From contig CM065652.1 in the NCBI GenBank assembly GCA_033220425.1, forward strand, positions 4,278,001-4,342,000: a stretch of 64,000 nucleotides of DNA. Reading direction: 5' to 3'. Source of the stretch: Lepraria neglecta (taxonomy: Eukaryota > Ascomycota > Lecanoromycetes > Lecanorales > Stereocaulaceae). This document shows, piece by piece, positions 1 through 11,010 of this stretch (its first letter is position 1; each line of letters begins with the position of its first letter). The translations under genes were made by a program, and so were the position numbers. The notes below the pieces were generated by a model that saw only the letters and a program-made list of their open reading frames with translations, was not told the origin of the DNA and did no database searches.

Positions 1-1500
1 ATCTCTCTCGCAGACATCGCGCCAAATGTATTCAATGGTTGATTCATTCTCCCCGGAAGATTCCTTCAAGTGAAATTCCTTCGTTGCTAAAGGCCGGGAG
101 CAGATTTTAATTTTATCTATTTGTAAGCCATGAATTCGAAGTAGTCGATCGTTCATATCAAATGCCAGCTTCGACGATGATTTACCGTGAGCACGATGTG
201 GGTTGACTGGCTCTGAGAGGATGAAACTTTGATAAGTTCTCCAGTCTGGGACCCAGGATGGCAACCAAATTTTGTCGACAATTTGACCTTCAACATGAGT
301 CTGCGCAGGTGCCTCGCTGGGCGACAAGTTTATATGCTGCACAGCCGCAAGTGCAATCAAAGCAGAGCCGTCATTGTTCCTCTCATCGGTCTCGACCTTT
401 AGCGCCAATTTGGCCAAGTCGATATAAACCTCTGCCAATGTCTTCTTGTAGTCGGCTTTCAATGTTTCCGCAAGCTCTTTGAAAGTCCAATGCTTCGAGT
501 AGTGGCCGAGCCAGGCGTAGACCCGGTCTCGATGATCGGTGAATTTGAGACCCCGTGCTCTGTGCAGCTCGTATATGAAGCTCACACGATTTGCGTGGTG
601 GCTGCTCATGTCTGGGTGGACAAATCGCTCGAAGACATACTTGATCTCCGAAGTCCGGATATTGAATCGGCTACGGAGAAGATGGTAGTCCGTTAGGATC
701 TCGCAAACTCTGTGTAGGACCGTCCAGTCGATGTCCTCATCACCCCACAACAAGGTCGCTGGAGCTTTTGTTCCGATCTCCTGTACGATCCAGCCTCGTG
801 TAAACTATGGAGAGCCGAGGATGTTCAGTAAGGCGTTTCATTTTCTTCGGGTGGTGGTTTTCCTACTTACCCATGGGCGCCCTGTCAAGTGGTCCAAAGC
901 ATTCCATCTATCTCTTGATTGTTCCTCCAGATCCTTTATAGCCGCGGTGGAGAATTTTGCGTGTTTTATTTCGTCTTGGAATATATGGTCGAGACTATGG
1001 ACCAGCTCGAAAGCAGGTTTCGCCAGGCCAGTATCGTCTGGACCGAGCCACACCAAAATATGGCTCGCATGCTTGTAGATTCGGTTCATGAATTGCACTT
1101 GCTGGCTGCGCTCAGCCACGTCGGATTGATTGATACAAATCTGGTCAACCCAGAGCCGACGTTGTTTGTCTGGGAAACGGAGTCGCAGTAGAGTTTCTTT
1201 GAGGCTAGCAGTTAGGTCCACCGGCCACTCATTATTTCCATGCCGGATGGAGATATTGTCCACCTGGTTGGATGTACCCCAAACGTAAGAGAGCGTCTCG
1301 TAGCTCCCAGCCGAGTCGATGTCAGCGAGTTCAAGTCGTCCTTTTAAGGGGTCGGCTAATTCTCCAGGCTCAAGTATCAGCATGCGAATGGATTGGCCAT
1401 CCGGTAGCGCTGCGTATGGCTCTCCTTTCGCGCTGTTTGCTTTGCTTGACTCGACAAAGTCACCGACCGAGGATTCCAGTGATGGAGCTAGATCACCCAT
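1..1500 (-). CDS. HET-domain (heterokaryon incompatibility) protein, C-terminal part beyond the window
   Basis: HET-domain proteins act in non-self recognition after hyphal fusion in filamentous ascomycetes. The protein reads from an ATG at 1500 (MGDLAPSLES). Family blocks appear in order: YETLSYVWG at about residues 70-78, the LRFPDKQRRLWVDQICINQ block with RSQQVQFMNRIYKHA, then VWLGPDD, and across an intron RPWFTRGWIVQEIG. The intron is 805-870 (66 bp, donor GTAAGT, acceptor ATAG); splicing it restores the family motif, while read-through stops within a few codons. The second exon stays open from 804 to base 1 and includes the DHRDRVYAWLG block, so the C-terminus lies outside the window. 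A TTG five codons before the ATG extends the frame but is not a likely start. The specific recognition partner cannot be inferred. Confidence 0.9.
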
Positions 1501-1899
1501 TGTTACTACGTTCAAACTCTAACAAAGAACCAAAATAGGGTGCAGGTGAAAAACACTGGAGAGTCGTATCTAAAGAACCTGCACTCCAAAGCCATTCGAC
1601 ATTTTCATAGTGAGTGATGTCGCCTGCTGTTGTCATTAGTCCTCAATTCTCTCAGCCTGATTCCACAAGCTTCCATTGCGGCTACCAACACCAATTGAGA
1701 AAAGCAACGTAGCCCGTTATTTCTTGCTAAGGTTCTCCTGGCTAGACCAATCCCCGAATCTCGCCAATCTATTCTTAGAAGGCTCTACCCCTCGAGTTCA
1801 CCGAGCTGAAAATTGCGCCTCACCCGTGAAGGCCATTGGTGGTCCTAATTCTTATGTAATCTTCGAAGTCCAGTGGGAGGTGTTACCGTAGACTTCAGA

Positions 1900-2455
1900 A
1901 CCATTGGCGGGAACGCTAAGGCACTTTTGGGGTACCCCACCAAACACCAAATTTTGGTGGCAGAAGAGGTATCTAGTGAGGGTAGACCGTAGATGCAATT
2001 CAATATTTCTCAAAAAGGCAATAGTGAGGCCCTGTAGACGTCATTCCTTGGTGTTTTGCTTGCCCACCGCCACCTCGCTCGCTGTCACCATGGTCCCACC
2101 GATAGATCCATATACCAGGGCTGCTATTCACCGAGAGCTTGAGCTCGGTTTTGACGACACCCCCACTCCAAGGGGGCGCAGTCACCCAGGATCACCCAGG
2201 ATCACCCAGGAGCACCCAGGCTCGCGCGACGGGCACCCGCGTCGCGCAAGGATAAAGCGGCGCTCACCCTAGACCTGGTGGGGGGTGAGGTCGGGGCAGA
2301 TTTCTGTCACCTTGGCATATAAATGCCGTTGTTACTGGGCTAATTTCTAGTAAAGTGTACAGCTTTATATACTATGCTATTAATAGTGTAGTAATAGCGA
2401 GACTAGTACCGTTGTGTTTGATATGCGTACGAGCTCCCTGCAAAGGAGAACAATC
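1900..2455. repeat. repeat-like intergenic patch with 10-bp tandem repeat, possible element relic
   Basis: No gene is supported here. The patch holds an inverted repeat around 1934-1960 (CCACCAAA paired with TTTGGTGG), four tandem copies of a 10-bp unit (consensus RTCACCCAGG) at 2181-2220, and directly after it a GC-rich hairpin (CGCGACG / CGTCGCG, near 2224-2245). An AT-rich tail with a TATA-like ATATAAAT follows near 2320. A short plus-strand frame starts at 2089 (MVPPIDPYTRAAIHREL) but matches nothing I can name. The composition differs from the flanks and suggests the remains of an inserted element, perhaps LTR-like, but no pair of terminal repeats was found. Low certainty. Confidence 0.3.
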
Positions 2456-2456
2456 T

Positions 2457-3549
2457 CTAGAACCCTTTGCTCTTCAATTCGTTTTCAGTCCACTCCCATA
2501 ACTCCTTGGCCAGCTTCGAGTTCTGAGCCAACGAATTCCCTTTACTTAGAATCCCAATCGGCTTGTAATAACCACCGCTGACAACTTCCTCTCTCTTGCT
2601 TGTTGCAGCCCACAATTGATTCCGAGACCCCATCTCCACACTTTGGCCGGTCAAAATGAGGGAAGCCGCTATGACATACTTCATGATGCCACTTGTATGC
2701 TCATTCTGTATCCACAAGTCTGATTTGATCACGCCTGGATGTATCGCGACAGACGTGATGCTGGGGTATCGTGTAGCCAGCTCTTGGGTAAAGAGAATAT
2801 TGGCGAGTTTCGAGTACCCGTAGCGAGCCCAAGTGCTTTGCGCATCGAGTTTGGACTTGTCAAGGACGACTTCGGCACTGCGGGCGAAGTTGTGTGCTTC
2901 TGAAGCGAGATTGATAATGCGAACGTCTGCCCCAGGTTCCTTGGCTGTAGCCAGGAGTATTGGCATAAGGAGTTTTGTCAAGAGCGCGGGTCCGACATGG
3001 TTTGTGCCGAGCTGGGTCTCGAATCCTTCTTTTGTTGTGCCCGGAGGAAGTGCCATTACTCCTGCATTGTTCATCAAGATGTCTAGCCGTTGTGATTGGG
3101 AGGTGAATGTTTTGGCGGCCTTAGATATGGAGTCAAAAGAGCAGAGGTCGAGGTGTATGTAGACGATGTTCGCTGAGGGGAAGGCTTTCGTGAAGTCTGC
3201 AACGGCTGCTTCGCCTTTTGAAGGGGTGCGAGCTGCGAGGTAGATGCGCGAAGGGTTGTGGGCTGCGAGCTGGCGAATGCTTTCCAGGCCTAGGCCGGTA
3301 TTGCCTGCAGTGATACATCAGTATCTTTCCGTAAGGCGAATATGGGACCAACTAACCACCAGTGATCAAGATAACCTTTCCAGCCAGATCTGGAATGTCC
3401 ACCTCTGGCGTGAAGGTCTTGCCCCCAAATAGACCAAATATGTCGAGGTGTGGAATGTATGCTCTGACTGCTTCGACAGGATGTAGGAGACCTTCAATGA
3501 CTAGATGTCTGAGGTCTAGCAGCTCTATCAAGGCTTCTAAGGATATCAT
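2457..3549 (-). CDS. short-chain dehydrogenase/reductase (retinol dehydrogenase/WWOX-like SDR)
   Basis: A classical-type SDR that would use NAD(P)H to reduce or oxidise a small carbonyl or alcohol; the substrate is unknown. Exon 1 is 3357-3549 and exon 2 is 2457-3304, with a 52-bp intron at 3305-3356 (donor GTTAGT, acceptor CTGCAG). The splice falls inside the cofactor motif and rebuilds ITGGNTGLG. Other family landmarks are DLAGKVILITGG, ILMNNAGVMALP, the active-site YGYSK and the following IHPGVIKSDL. The N-terminal stretch before the Rossmann fold (MISLEALIELLDLRHLV) is hydrophobic and may associate with membrane. I chose the ATG at 3549 (346 aa); an in-frame ATG at 3630 would add 27 less ordered residues. 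It is divergent from the hydrolase gene at 4276. Confidence 0.88.
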
Positions 3550-4275
3550 ATTCGAGGCTGGGATACAACTACCTTGCTGGATTGGAGGCCTCAAGGTCTG
3601 AGATTCTTTTCGGTCCTTCTGGTTCTCCATCTAGCGTAGTCTTCATATAACTTTCTTATGATTGGTACCCTGATGTCGTACTCGTTCGGCCATTGAGCGG
3701 TAGGGCCATGGCTTCGGAGAAAGTATTGATCGAGCGTGGGCCTAGCATCTTCTTTCGTGATGCTCCAAGTTCGTCCGAAGATCGTCAAGGTCAATTGAGA
3801 TGCCACCAGTGCCAAAGTTACCTCAATCCCGATCAGTGCTTCCCATCGTTCGTCCGTTTCAAAGACAGCCTGGTCACTGTTTCGTCATACGTCATAGCAG
3901 ACTGTGAGGAGCTTCAACGCTTCAATGCTCCAGTGAAGATGCATCATCCGTGATACACAGAATGCGTCGGGCTTGGCGTGGATCCCGCCCAAATGCTAGC
4001 CTACAAACGCCTGCGTAAAAATACCCTCCTAATTCAATTTCACATAGTACAAAAGCACAAATCTTCTTACACAGAGGCCGTATTCTATTTCGGGAAGGTC
4101 AATGCTCCTCAGATAACATGGCGCAGCTCGATGACCATGCTAGGGTTTCACCCCACATTCGTCATACTCACGGACCAGCCCTCAGCATTATAAAAGACCA
4201 GTTGCCGAAGACATCTTTGAATGCCAAAGCGCTATCGAAAACCTTCTACGAATTTACTTGACGGGTATCGATAAC
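3550..4275. promoter_or_regulatory. divergent intergenic region between SDR and alpha/beta hydrolase
   Basis: About 0.7 kb lies between two start codons pointing away from each other, so it must hold both promoters. The frames that stay open inside it begin at non-ATG codons or resemble no family. A possible TATA-like element (ATTATAAAAG) lies near 4188, about 90 bases before the ATG at 4276. Shared regulation of the two genes is possible but not shown. Confidence 0.4.
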
Positions 4276-5351
4276 ATGGCAGATCAAATCAAAATCGGAA
4301 AACTCAACATCGCCGATCTCAACCCCACATGTCGTACGGCAGGCATCCGTTGGATTCCAGTGGTCAACGGCAAATACAAAGTGTGGACCAAGAAGATAGG
4401 CAGCGGCAAGACCAAGGTACTCCTCCTACACGGCGGGCCAGGCTTTAATCATGAATACTTCGAATGCATGGAAGACTTCCTCCCTCCGAATGGATTCGAA
4501 ATGTACTACTACGATCAGCTAGGCTGCTGCAACTCGGACGTACCAAACCCCGACGATAAATCTCTATGGACGATATCACGCTATTTGGAGGAAGTGGAGG
4601 AAGTCCGCCAGGGCCTAGGTCTTGGCGACTTTGTGATTCTCGGGCATTCATGGGGAGGGATCTTGGCCATAGAGTACGCCCTGAAGCATCAACATGAAGG
4701 CCACTTGAAAGCCATTGTTGTGTCGAACATGGTCGCTAGCATCGAATCATTCCTGGTGTGCTCTGGCAAATGGAAGAAGACCCTCCCTCCGGATCGTCTA
4801 GCATTGTGTGAGAAGATCGAATCAGAGGAAGACTGGGAGAATCCCGAGTACGAGAAAATCATGATGGAGGAGCTCTACCCAAAGATGATTTGCCGCATTC
4901 AGCCATGGCCTGAACCATTCACAAGGTGTCTCCGCCACGTCAACATGGTACGTACATTTGAGGGGGATTTCCTATTCAACTCGAAGCGCAGTTCTGCACT
5001 TACTGTTTGCTCCCTACCCCAACTTCTAGACTCGTTTGCGATGCATGAAAAGGAATGCTGACTTGGGGGACTCTGCAGGGTATTTATGTGCATATGCAGG
5101 GCTACAGCGAATTCGTTGTTACAGGAAACCTGAAAGGATGGGACTCATGGGATCGCTTGAAAGACATCAAGGTCAAGGCGCTGATGATAGGTGCGGAGCA
5201 TGATGAGATGGATCCGGAGGAGATGAAAAAGATGGCCGAGATGATGCCCAATGCGACTGCAGCGATATGCCCGGGCGGCAGCCACATGGCATTCTGGGAT
5301 TCGCAAGAAGCCTACTTCGAGCATCTGCTGCCCTTCCTGCGCTCACTTTAA
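4276..5351 (+). CDS. proline iminopeptidase-type alpha/beta hydrolase (peptidase S33)
   Basis: Predicted cytosolic serine hydrolase that would remove N-terminal proline or act on related small amides. Exons are 4276-4947 and 5079-5351 with a 131-bp intron (donor GTACGT, acceptor CTGCAG), giving 314 aa. The oxyanion motif HGGPG is at about residues 53-57, the nucleophile elbow GHSWGG at about 122-127, the acid in GAEHDEMD and the catalytic histidine in GGSHMAFWD near the end; this is the full S33 set. Splicing joins HVNM to GIYVHMQGYSEF, the equivalent of the family's MQGxxEF segment. I start at the ATG at 4276 (MADQIKIGKL); the frame opens six codons earlier only at a TTG. No signal peptide is evident. 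Confidence 0.9.
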
Positions 5352-6194
5352 ATGCATCCGCGGGAAGAAGGCATGATTTCTGGGACTTGCGATTTCCTGA
5401 ACGCCCACTGATTGGCCAAATTGACAACTGGAAACATCATAATGGCGGTCAGAGCCCAGAGAGCCAGTCGCAGATGCTAGTGGTTGCCAACTAATGATGG
5501 CGTGTCTGTGCTTGTAGTGGTTGCATTGCATATCTCCAAGTACTCACGAAGATTATGCGTGCATATTAGAAGTGTCACGCCTACAGGCATCGGTCCCGTG
5601 ATACACAGTTTCCAGCATGTCCAGTGCTCAGACCCTTTGGGAATATGGGCTTTTCCCGCTCTTGCTGCTATGAATGCATCTAAAGGGTTACATTCGGTGT
5701 CAATTCGTGAATTGTGACGCCAAGCCTCCTTTCGCTTGCCGGTAACTCAATCTTGCATTAGATTCCCGAAGTTCCCGCTAATCGTACCGACTCGATCCTC
5801 TTTCTCGCTTCCAATCAAGTTTGTTGGCCGCAATCAACATGGTTTTAAAGTCATGATGACAGCGAACAGTGCAGCAAGTCACCCGTGGTAGGTGCAGATG
5901 CAGGTGTTTCGTGTATAGCGCCTGGGAATAATGGCTCATTATTTCCAGATTTTTCCAAAGCCTTATATGAATTGGAGCCATCTACTAATGATGACATCTC
6001 CTGCTGTTCTCCCTGCATTGACTTCGCCCATTACCTTAGTTGCAACTGCAATCCAATATTTAATTTGATTTGGAATTCGGTAAATTCCGTCAGATCTAAA
6101 TAACACACTTTTTTGACATCGCCATCTCCAATTGCGCGTGTTGTTCATATTTCCATATTTGCGTGAAAATACAACCTGCGTCTACCCCCCCAGC
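5352..6194. other. intergenic region upstream of the DASH cryptochrome
   Basis: No coding region is supported. It should hold the 3' end of the hydrolase transcript and the promoter of the cryptochrome gene. I see no clear repeat and no motif that I would assign with confidence. Confidence 0.4.
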
Positions 6195-8276
6195 ATGTCT
6201 TCTCCACGGGTCCTCATCTACCTCTTGCGACGGGATCTGCGTCTTGCAGATAACCCTATCTTCAACGAGATAGCCAAGAATTTCCAGCAGTCTCACCATC
6301 CATACACGCACCTACTCCCAGTTTACCTCTTCGCAGCACAACAGATTGAGGTCTCTGGCTTCCTTACATCCGACTCGGACCGTTCGCCATTCCCAGAAGC
6401 TAGATCAAGCGCCGGCAGTTTCTGGCGATGTGGGCATCACAGGGCAAAGTTTCTGGCGGAAAGCGTATGGGATTTGAAGAAGTCGCTGGGCAACGTCGGG
6501 AGTGGCTTGGAGATCCGAGTCGGCCTGGCAGGCCAAGTCATCAAGGATTTACTCGAAGCTTTCAAGAAAGAGAGCACCGAAGTCGTGGGCATATGGATGA
6601 CGGACGAAGAAGGCGTTGAAGAGAAGAAGGAAGAACGAGATGTCAAGAAGGCTGCACAGGGTGCTGGCACCGAGTTCAAGCTCTGGACTGATGAGAAATA
6701 TTACATCGATGAGTAAGTACACACGCTGAAGGAGCGACTCCAGATCTAACAACCTGCAGCCGAGATGTCCCCTTCCAAAACCCTCGCGACCTCCCAGACG
6801 TCTTCACAACCTATCGCAAACAAGTCGAACCCCTCCGCGAAGCTCCTCGCCGCATCCTCTCCACCCCCTCAAAGCTCCCACCGCTACCACCCACAATACC
6901 ACCCCAACCAGCTCCCTTCAACATCCCCACCACCCTCGAAGCCATAATCACAGCTCTCCACAAACCCCTCTCCCCTTCCCTCGGCCTTGCCCACCCACCA
7001 ACCTATCCCAAAAACGCCAGCTCTGCGCACCCGTTCCACGGCGGCGAAGGCCCCGGCCACGACCGCATGCGCCATCTCATAACAAGCGGTAGCATAAGCA
7101 CCTACAAAGACACCCGTAACAGCATGCTCGGCCTAGATTTCAGCACCAAATTCTCCGCCTGGCTAGCCCTAGGCTGCATAACAGCACGGCAAATCCACTC
7201 GTACCTCCTCGCATTCGAAGACGGGACCAGCGACCTTGGAAAAGGTGTCCACGGCTACGGAAAGGGCGAGAACAAAGGCACAGAAGCCGTACGCTTCGAA
7301 CTACTCTGGCGGGACTACTTCCGCCTCACGACGCGAAAGTTTGGGCCCCGTCTATTCCATATTGAAGGATTCAAAGATGATACTTCCATATCGTGGAAAT
7401 ACCCTCAAAAGGACCCAGACACGCAAGCAAAAGTAATTCGTTTCCTCGAAGGTACGACAGGCACTGGCTTCATCGACGCAAGTATGCGCGAGCTGTTCCT
7501 CACAGGATACACGAGCAACAGGCTGCGGCAGAACGTGGCGAGTTTCCTCGCGAAGCATTTGGGTATAGACTGGAGGATCGGGGCGGAGTGGTATGAGAGT
7601 CTGCTGTGTGATTATGATTTGAGTAGTAATTGGGGTAATGTAAGGCACTTTCCTGCTTCATCCTTTCCCAGTCGGTCTCAATTTTGGAGCAATGAGAGAT
7701 GTCTCACAGCATTGTGTTTTGGTGAGGAGACGCTGACTCCGAAATGTTCTAGTGGCAATACACCGCTGGCGTCGGCAACGATCCTAGAGAGGCGAGAATA
7801 TTCAATCCTGTTAAGCAGGTAAGCATACCCGCCCTCATCCTGATAAATTCCTCATTGTATATATGAGAAAGGGCGACGCTGATGACATGCAGGCACACGA
7901 CTATGACCCACAAGGTGAATATGTCAAGAACTGGGTTGAGGAGCTTAGGCCACTCGATGATCCGCAGATTATATTCCAGCCGTGGAAGATGTTTGAGGAG
8001 AAGAAAAAGGAGCTCGGGCTTGTGGGGAATGAGATCGTTGAGCAGCCATTGAAGAGAATAGAGTTTTATGTTAGGAGGAATGCTGGGAGGGGAGGGGGGC
8101 GTGCGGGTAGGAAGGGCGGTGTAGCGGGCGGTGGTAGGCGAGGAGGAGTTGGTAGTGGTGGTGGGCGTGGAGGGTATAATGGGAGAGGGAGGGGCGAGAA
8201 ATCCAGAGGGCAGTGGAGGGAGGGAAAGATGGATCGCGCGAAGGCGATGACCAACGGTGAACAGCTAAATTTTTAG
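6195..8276 (+). CDS. cry: DASH-type cryptochrome with RGG/glycine-rich C-terminal tail
   Basis: Member of the photolyase/cryptochrome family, DASH branch: a flavoprotein known to bind FAD and a folate antenna, acting on single-stranded DNA or as a blue-light receptor. Exons are 6195-6712, 6760-7639, 7753-7818 and 7893-8276, 615 aa in all; each intron has GTRAG-type donors and a consensus acceptor. The N-terminal antenna domain starts LIYLLRRDLRLADNP. The FAD-binding domain carries GGEGPGHDRM, the STKFSAWLALGCITAR helix, LLWRDYFR and SNWGNWQYTAGVGNDPR, which is rebuilt across intron 3. The last 75 or so residues are an arginine- and glycine-rich tail (GRGGGRAGRKGG and similar) as known from fungal DASH proteins, fitting nucleic-acid binding. 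It ends tail-to-tail with egd1, 211 bp apart. Confidence 0.93.
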
Positions 8277-8487
8277 AATTCTTTCACGACCTAATGCTTC
8301 CCGATGTCAGCTATGAAAGTCATTGATGCCGCGATTGAGCGTTTGCTCCTTGAACTTGGCTTCAAATCATATTTGACTGCTCCTGCGCCTCAAGCTAGCC
8401 TGTACAAATTGTAGCTTCTTGCATGGGCCAATCTTCTTCTCCACATGATCAATCTCTTAAAATCATGCACAACCCTTTGAGTATGCC

Positions 8488-9325
8488 CTATTCGACTTTA
8501 CTCTCGAAATTCTCCCCCTCCACCAACTCCGGTATATCGTCATCGTCCTCCTCGTCCGCCTTTCCACCCTCTCCACCTTCCTTCTTCTGCATGCTCTGGT
8601 AGCTCTCTGCTAGCTTTCGGAGGCTAGCTAGGGAGTCTGGGCCGAGCTGGTTGAGGATGCCGGGTACGAGTTCGGTGAGTTCTTTGTCTTCGCCGTTGCC
8701 GTAGATGGCGAAGGTGTTGGAGGGGACGGAGGCGTGGACTGTGTGGATTTCATCAGCGATACTCCTATGATTAAGTCTAATGTGGTAAGGAAATGAGGGC
8801 GCGGGTTGGCTCATGTTGTGTGGGGGGTGCGCATACGCCTGAAAGAGCAACAAAAAATGCTAGTTCAGGGCGCTTGAAGACGTACCCTTGGGAGCTTTGA
8901 AGTGGATCACATTGCCGTCTTCCTTGAACATGTTGACCTCCTCAATTGCTTGAATAGGTTGTACATTGAGCTTCTTCAGCGAGGTTTGGAGCTTCTTGTC
9001 GTCTGTGCCGGACGTTTTGTGGACTTTCTTCACTTTTCTCCGGGGTGTGCCTTTGCCTCTGTAGAGGAGAAAGGCATCAGCGAAATGGTTTCGACAAAGA
9101 CCACAGTGATCTTATGAGCTAGAACGAGGGTTTTCCAGGGGGCTAGAGCGGTGAGGAAGTGGATGGAATTTGCATACCCTAAGGTTTAATTGTGTCAGCG
9201 AATGCTCGTTTCCGGGACATACACAAAGAAGCAGATATAGCCATTCAAATACAGAGATAATGCTGGTACAGTCACTCACCAATTCGCACCGACTGCTGCA
9301 TCTTTGCTAGCTTTGCTTGATCCAT
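8488..9325 (-). CDS. egd1: nascent polypeptide-associated complex subunit beta (Egd1/BTF3), with a 1-nt exon
   Basis: Beta subunit of NAC, the ribosome-bound chaperone that meets new chains at the exit tunnel. The model has four exons: 9280-9325, 9178 alone, 8886-9058 and 8488-8738 (156 aa). The protein starts [16 protein letters not shown], has the ribosome-binding basic block [13 protein letters not shown], then the NAC domain ([47 protein letters not shown]) and an acidic tail ending in [13 protein letters not shown]. The conserved [12 protein letters not shown] is obtained only if a single G at 9178, between a CCTTAG acceptor and a GTATGC donor, is used as an exon. Skipping it with the first acceptor shifts the frame; using an AG two bases further loses one glycine. 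Gene identity is certain; the one-base exon is inference. Confidence 0.95.
9178..9178 (-). other. egd1: putative one-nucleotide microexon of egd1
   Basis: Intron 1 (9179-9278, plus the donor base 9279) starts GTGAGT, has a GCTGAC branch site and ends CCTTAG. One base (G) follows, then intron 2 (9059-9177) starts GTATGC, has a GCTGATG branch-like site and ends CTCTACAG. The base supplies the middle position of the second glycine codon of RIGG. Confidence 0.7.
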
Positions 9326-9956
9326 GAATGTAGAAAAGGAGGCTTGTTGGACGGGGGTGGCTACGGGCTGCTGGGGACGTAGCGCTCTGGTGGGAGCTCT
9401 GAAAATGTCTCAACTAGGACCCGGATTCTCAGAAGTCCAATTGTGCTGTAGTGCTGTGGAAGAGCTCAAGTTTGTGTGTAAAGCGACTAGGAATGTCTGT
9501 GTGATCTGATGCCAAGAGTTTCTGTAGGCGAAGCTAGCCGGGTTAGCCGCACAGACACTTGCTCACTTGATAGCCCAACCGGGTCATCATTCTACGTAGT
9601 CTCCATCCACGAAGTAGCCTTAGCAATCTTGTTTGAGAGGGTTATAGACGAGACATCCCTTCTGTATTGGTTGTGACTGCACGGCTGGTAGGCATAACGT
9701 GCACACAGGGGCTCCCCACCAAATGCATCCTTGAGGCATTGGGCAGCCTTTCTCCCTGATACCTCTGGAACTTATGACACTGCGACCAACATCATCCATT
9801 GAGATCGCTCATACAATGCTAGCACTCGTCCATATGGTCTTGCGTAAACGTTGTCCTTCTCTGGTGACTGCATGGCTCGCTGCACAACCATGAAAAAGAA
9901 AGTACATTTCGACAGGGTACAGCCAATATCCCACCAGGAGTGGAAGCCCCGTTCAT
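9326..9956. other. intergenic region, egd1 promoter side
   Basis: This holds the egd1 promoter and the 3' end of the minus-strand gene that terminates at 9957. Nothing in it resembles a conserved protein, an RNA gene or a repeat. Confidence 0.4.
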
Positions 9957-10965
9957 TTATTTCTCCTCCTCCGCGACGCCAGCTCCTATCCTAGCTCTCT
10001 TGGCCTCTTCATCGCTCCTACCGTCGTCGTCGAGACTCCCTCGCTTGCGACTGCACATTGAGGTTGTGTTTGAAGAAGTGCCCAGCCCAGAAGATCCTAT
10101 TGGCGGCGTTTCTGTTGCTATGCCATGGCTGGCACTTGTGTACGATCGAGTATTCAATTCATTAACTGGCTCCATTGCCGAAGTGTCTGGTACCCTAGGC
10201 GGAGGCCAATTGAGTCCTATTACTTGGGTGGCGCCTCGTAGCTTTGACGAAGGTTTAAGTACCCTGAATGATCCTGTTTGTGGGCCATTTGTAAAGCTAC
10301 GTGTGGGGATATCGAGGTCGAATGAAGGTACTAACAATTCGAGTGACTTCGTTTGTGGATCAGATGCTATTTCAGGTTCGTGGGTACCGAAATTTGTGCT
10401 GCTAATCCCAAGCGGATTCGATGGAGAGAGCGTTTGGACGAACTTTTCCAACTGGAGATGAAACTCGAGCCTAGCTACAGAGGGACCGAAGGCTGGACAT
10501 TTGACAGCACTTGGTGTCGTTGGTGCTCCAGTGAGTTTAGAACTTGGCTGTGTACTGCCACCACTGAGTGCAGCTCGTTGAGGAGGAGCTTCGTCGACGC
10601 CAGCTTCGCTATCGGCAATAGCCTGCCTCTTACTAACGGACAAACTGTGTCCGGAATCTTTTTGCTGCTTGGGTCTCCAAGGCAGGTCCAACTGAAAATC
10701 GCAACACTAAAGACTGCGATTGTATGCCAGGTGTAGGACATGCCAGATGGGTTTTAGACCCGTGACCTTCGGCTATCGAACCAGAGGTTGCTATTCGTGT
10801 TGGCAATCGAGTCACGAATAGCGTCTTCCTCGGGATTTGTACGCGCTGAAAAACTTGGATTTCCTGTTCTGCCGAGAGGCAATCATACTATGCGCAGAGT
10901 AGTCTCTTGTCTAGAAACTTGCGCTTTTTCGTAGGTGGAAGAACAGCAGGGTTTCGGCGGGGCAT
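9957..10965 (-). CDS. hypothetical nuclear-type protein, exon structure uncertain
   Basis: Not a family I recognise. The main exon, about 9957-10690, follows a good acceptor (TTTTCAG) and encodes LDLPWRPKQQKDSGHS... rich in Ser, Pro and Thr, ending in a basic/acidic region (CSRKRGSLDDDGRSDEEA, KRARIG) like a nuclear localisation signal. Upstream lies a coding-looking block around 10760-10860 (TNPEEDAIRDSIANTNSN, WFDSRR). A likely first exon starts at the ATG at 10965 (MPRRNPAVLPPTKKRK), again with a basic cluster. The donors joining these blocks are weak, so the exact splicing is a guess. The opposite strand is also open over much of the main exon but lacks protein-like composition. Together the features suggest a disordered nuclear protein. 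Confidence 0.45.
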
Positions 10966-11010
10966 TTTCCCTGTACTCTCCACGGACGGTCTCACTGGTA
11001 GCTGGCGGAA

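Noticed and set aside
3591-3815. Minus-strand frame upstream of the SDR gene
   Set aside because: Begins at TTG, is not in frame with the SDR and no splice pair links them.
8066-8254. Proline-rich minus-strand frame
   Set aside because: Mirror image of the RGG tail of the cryptochrome.
9940-10461. 173-codon plus-strand frame
   Set aside because: The opposite strand has a better acceptor, nuclear-signal-like clusters and protein-like composition.
10790-10822. Perfect 10-bp inverted repeat (GCTATTCGTG / CACGAATAGC)
   Set aside because: Falls inside a coding-looking block whose codons explain it; probably chance.
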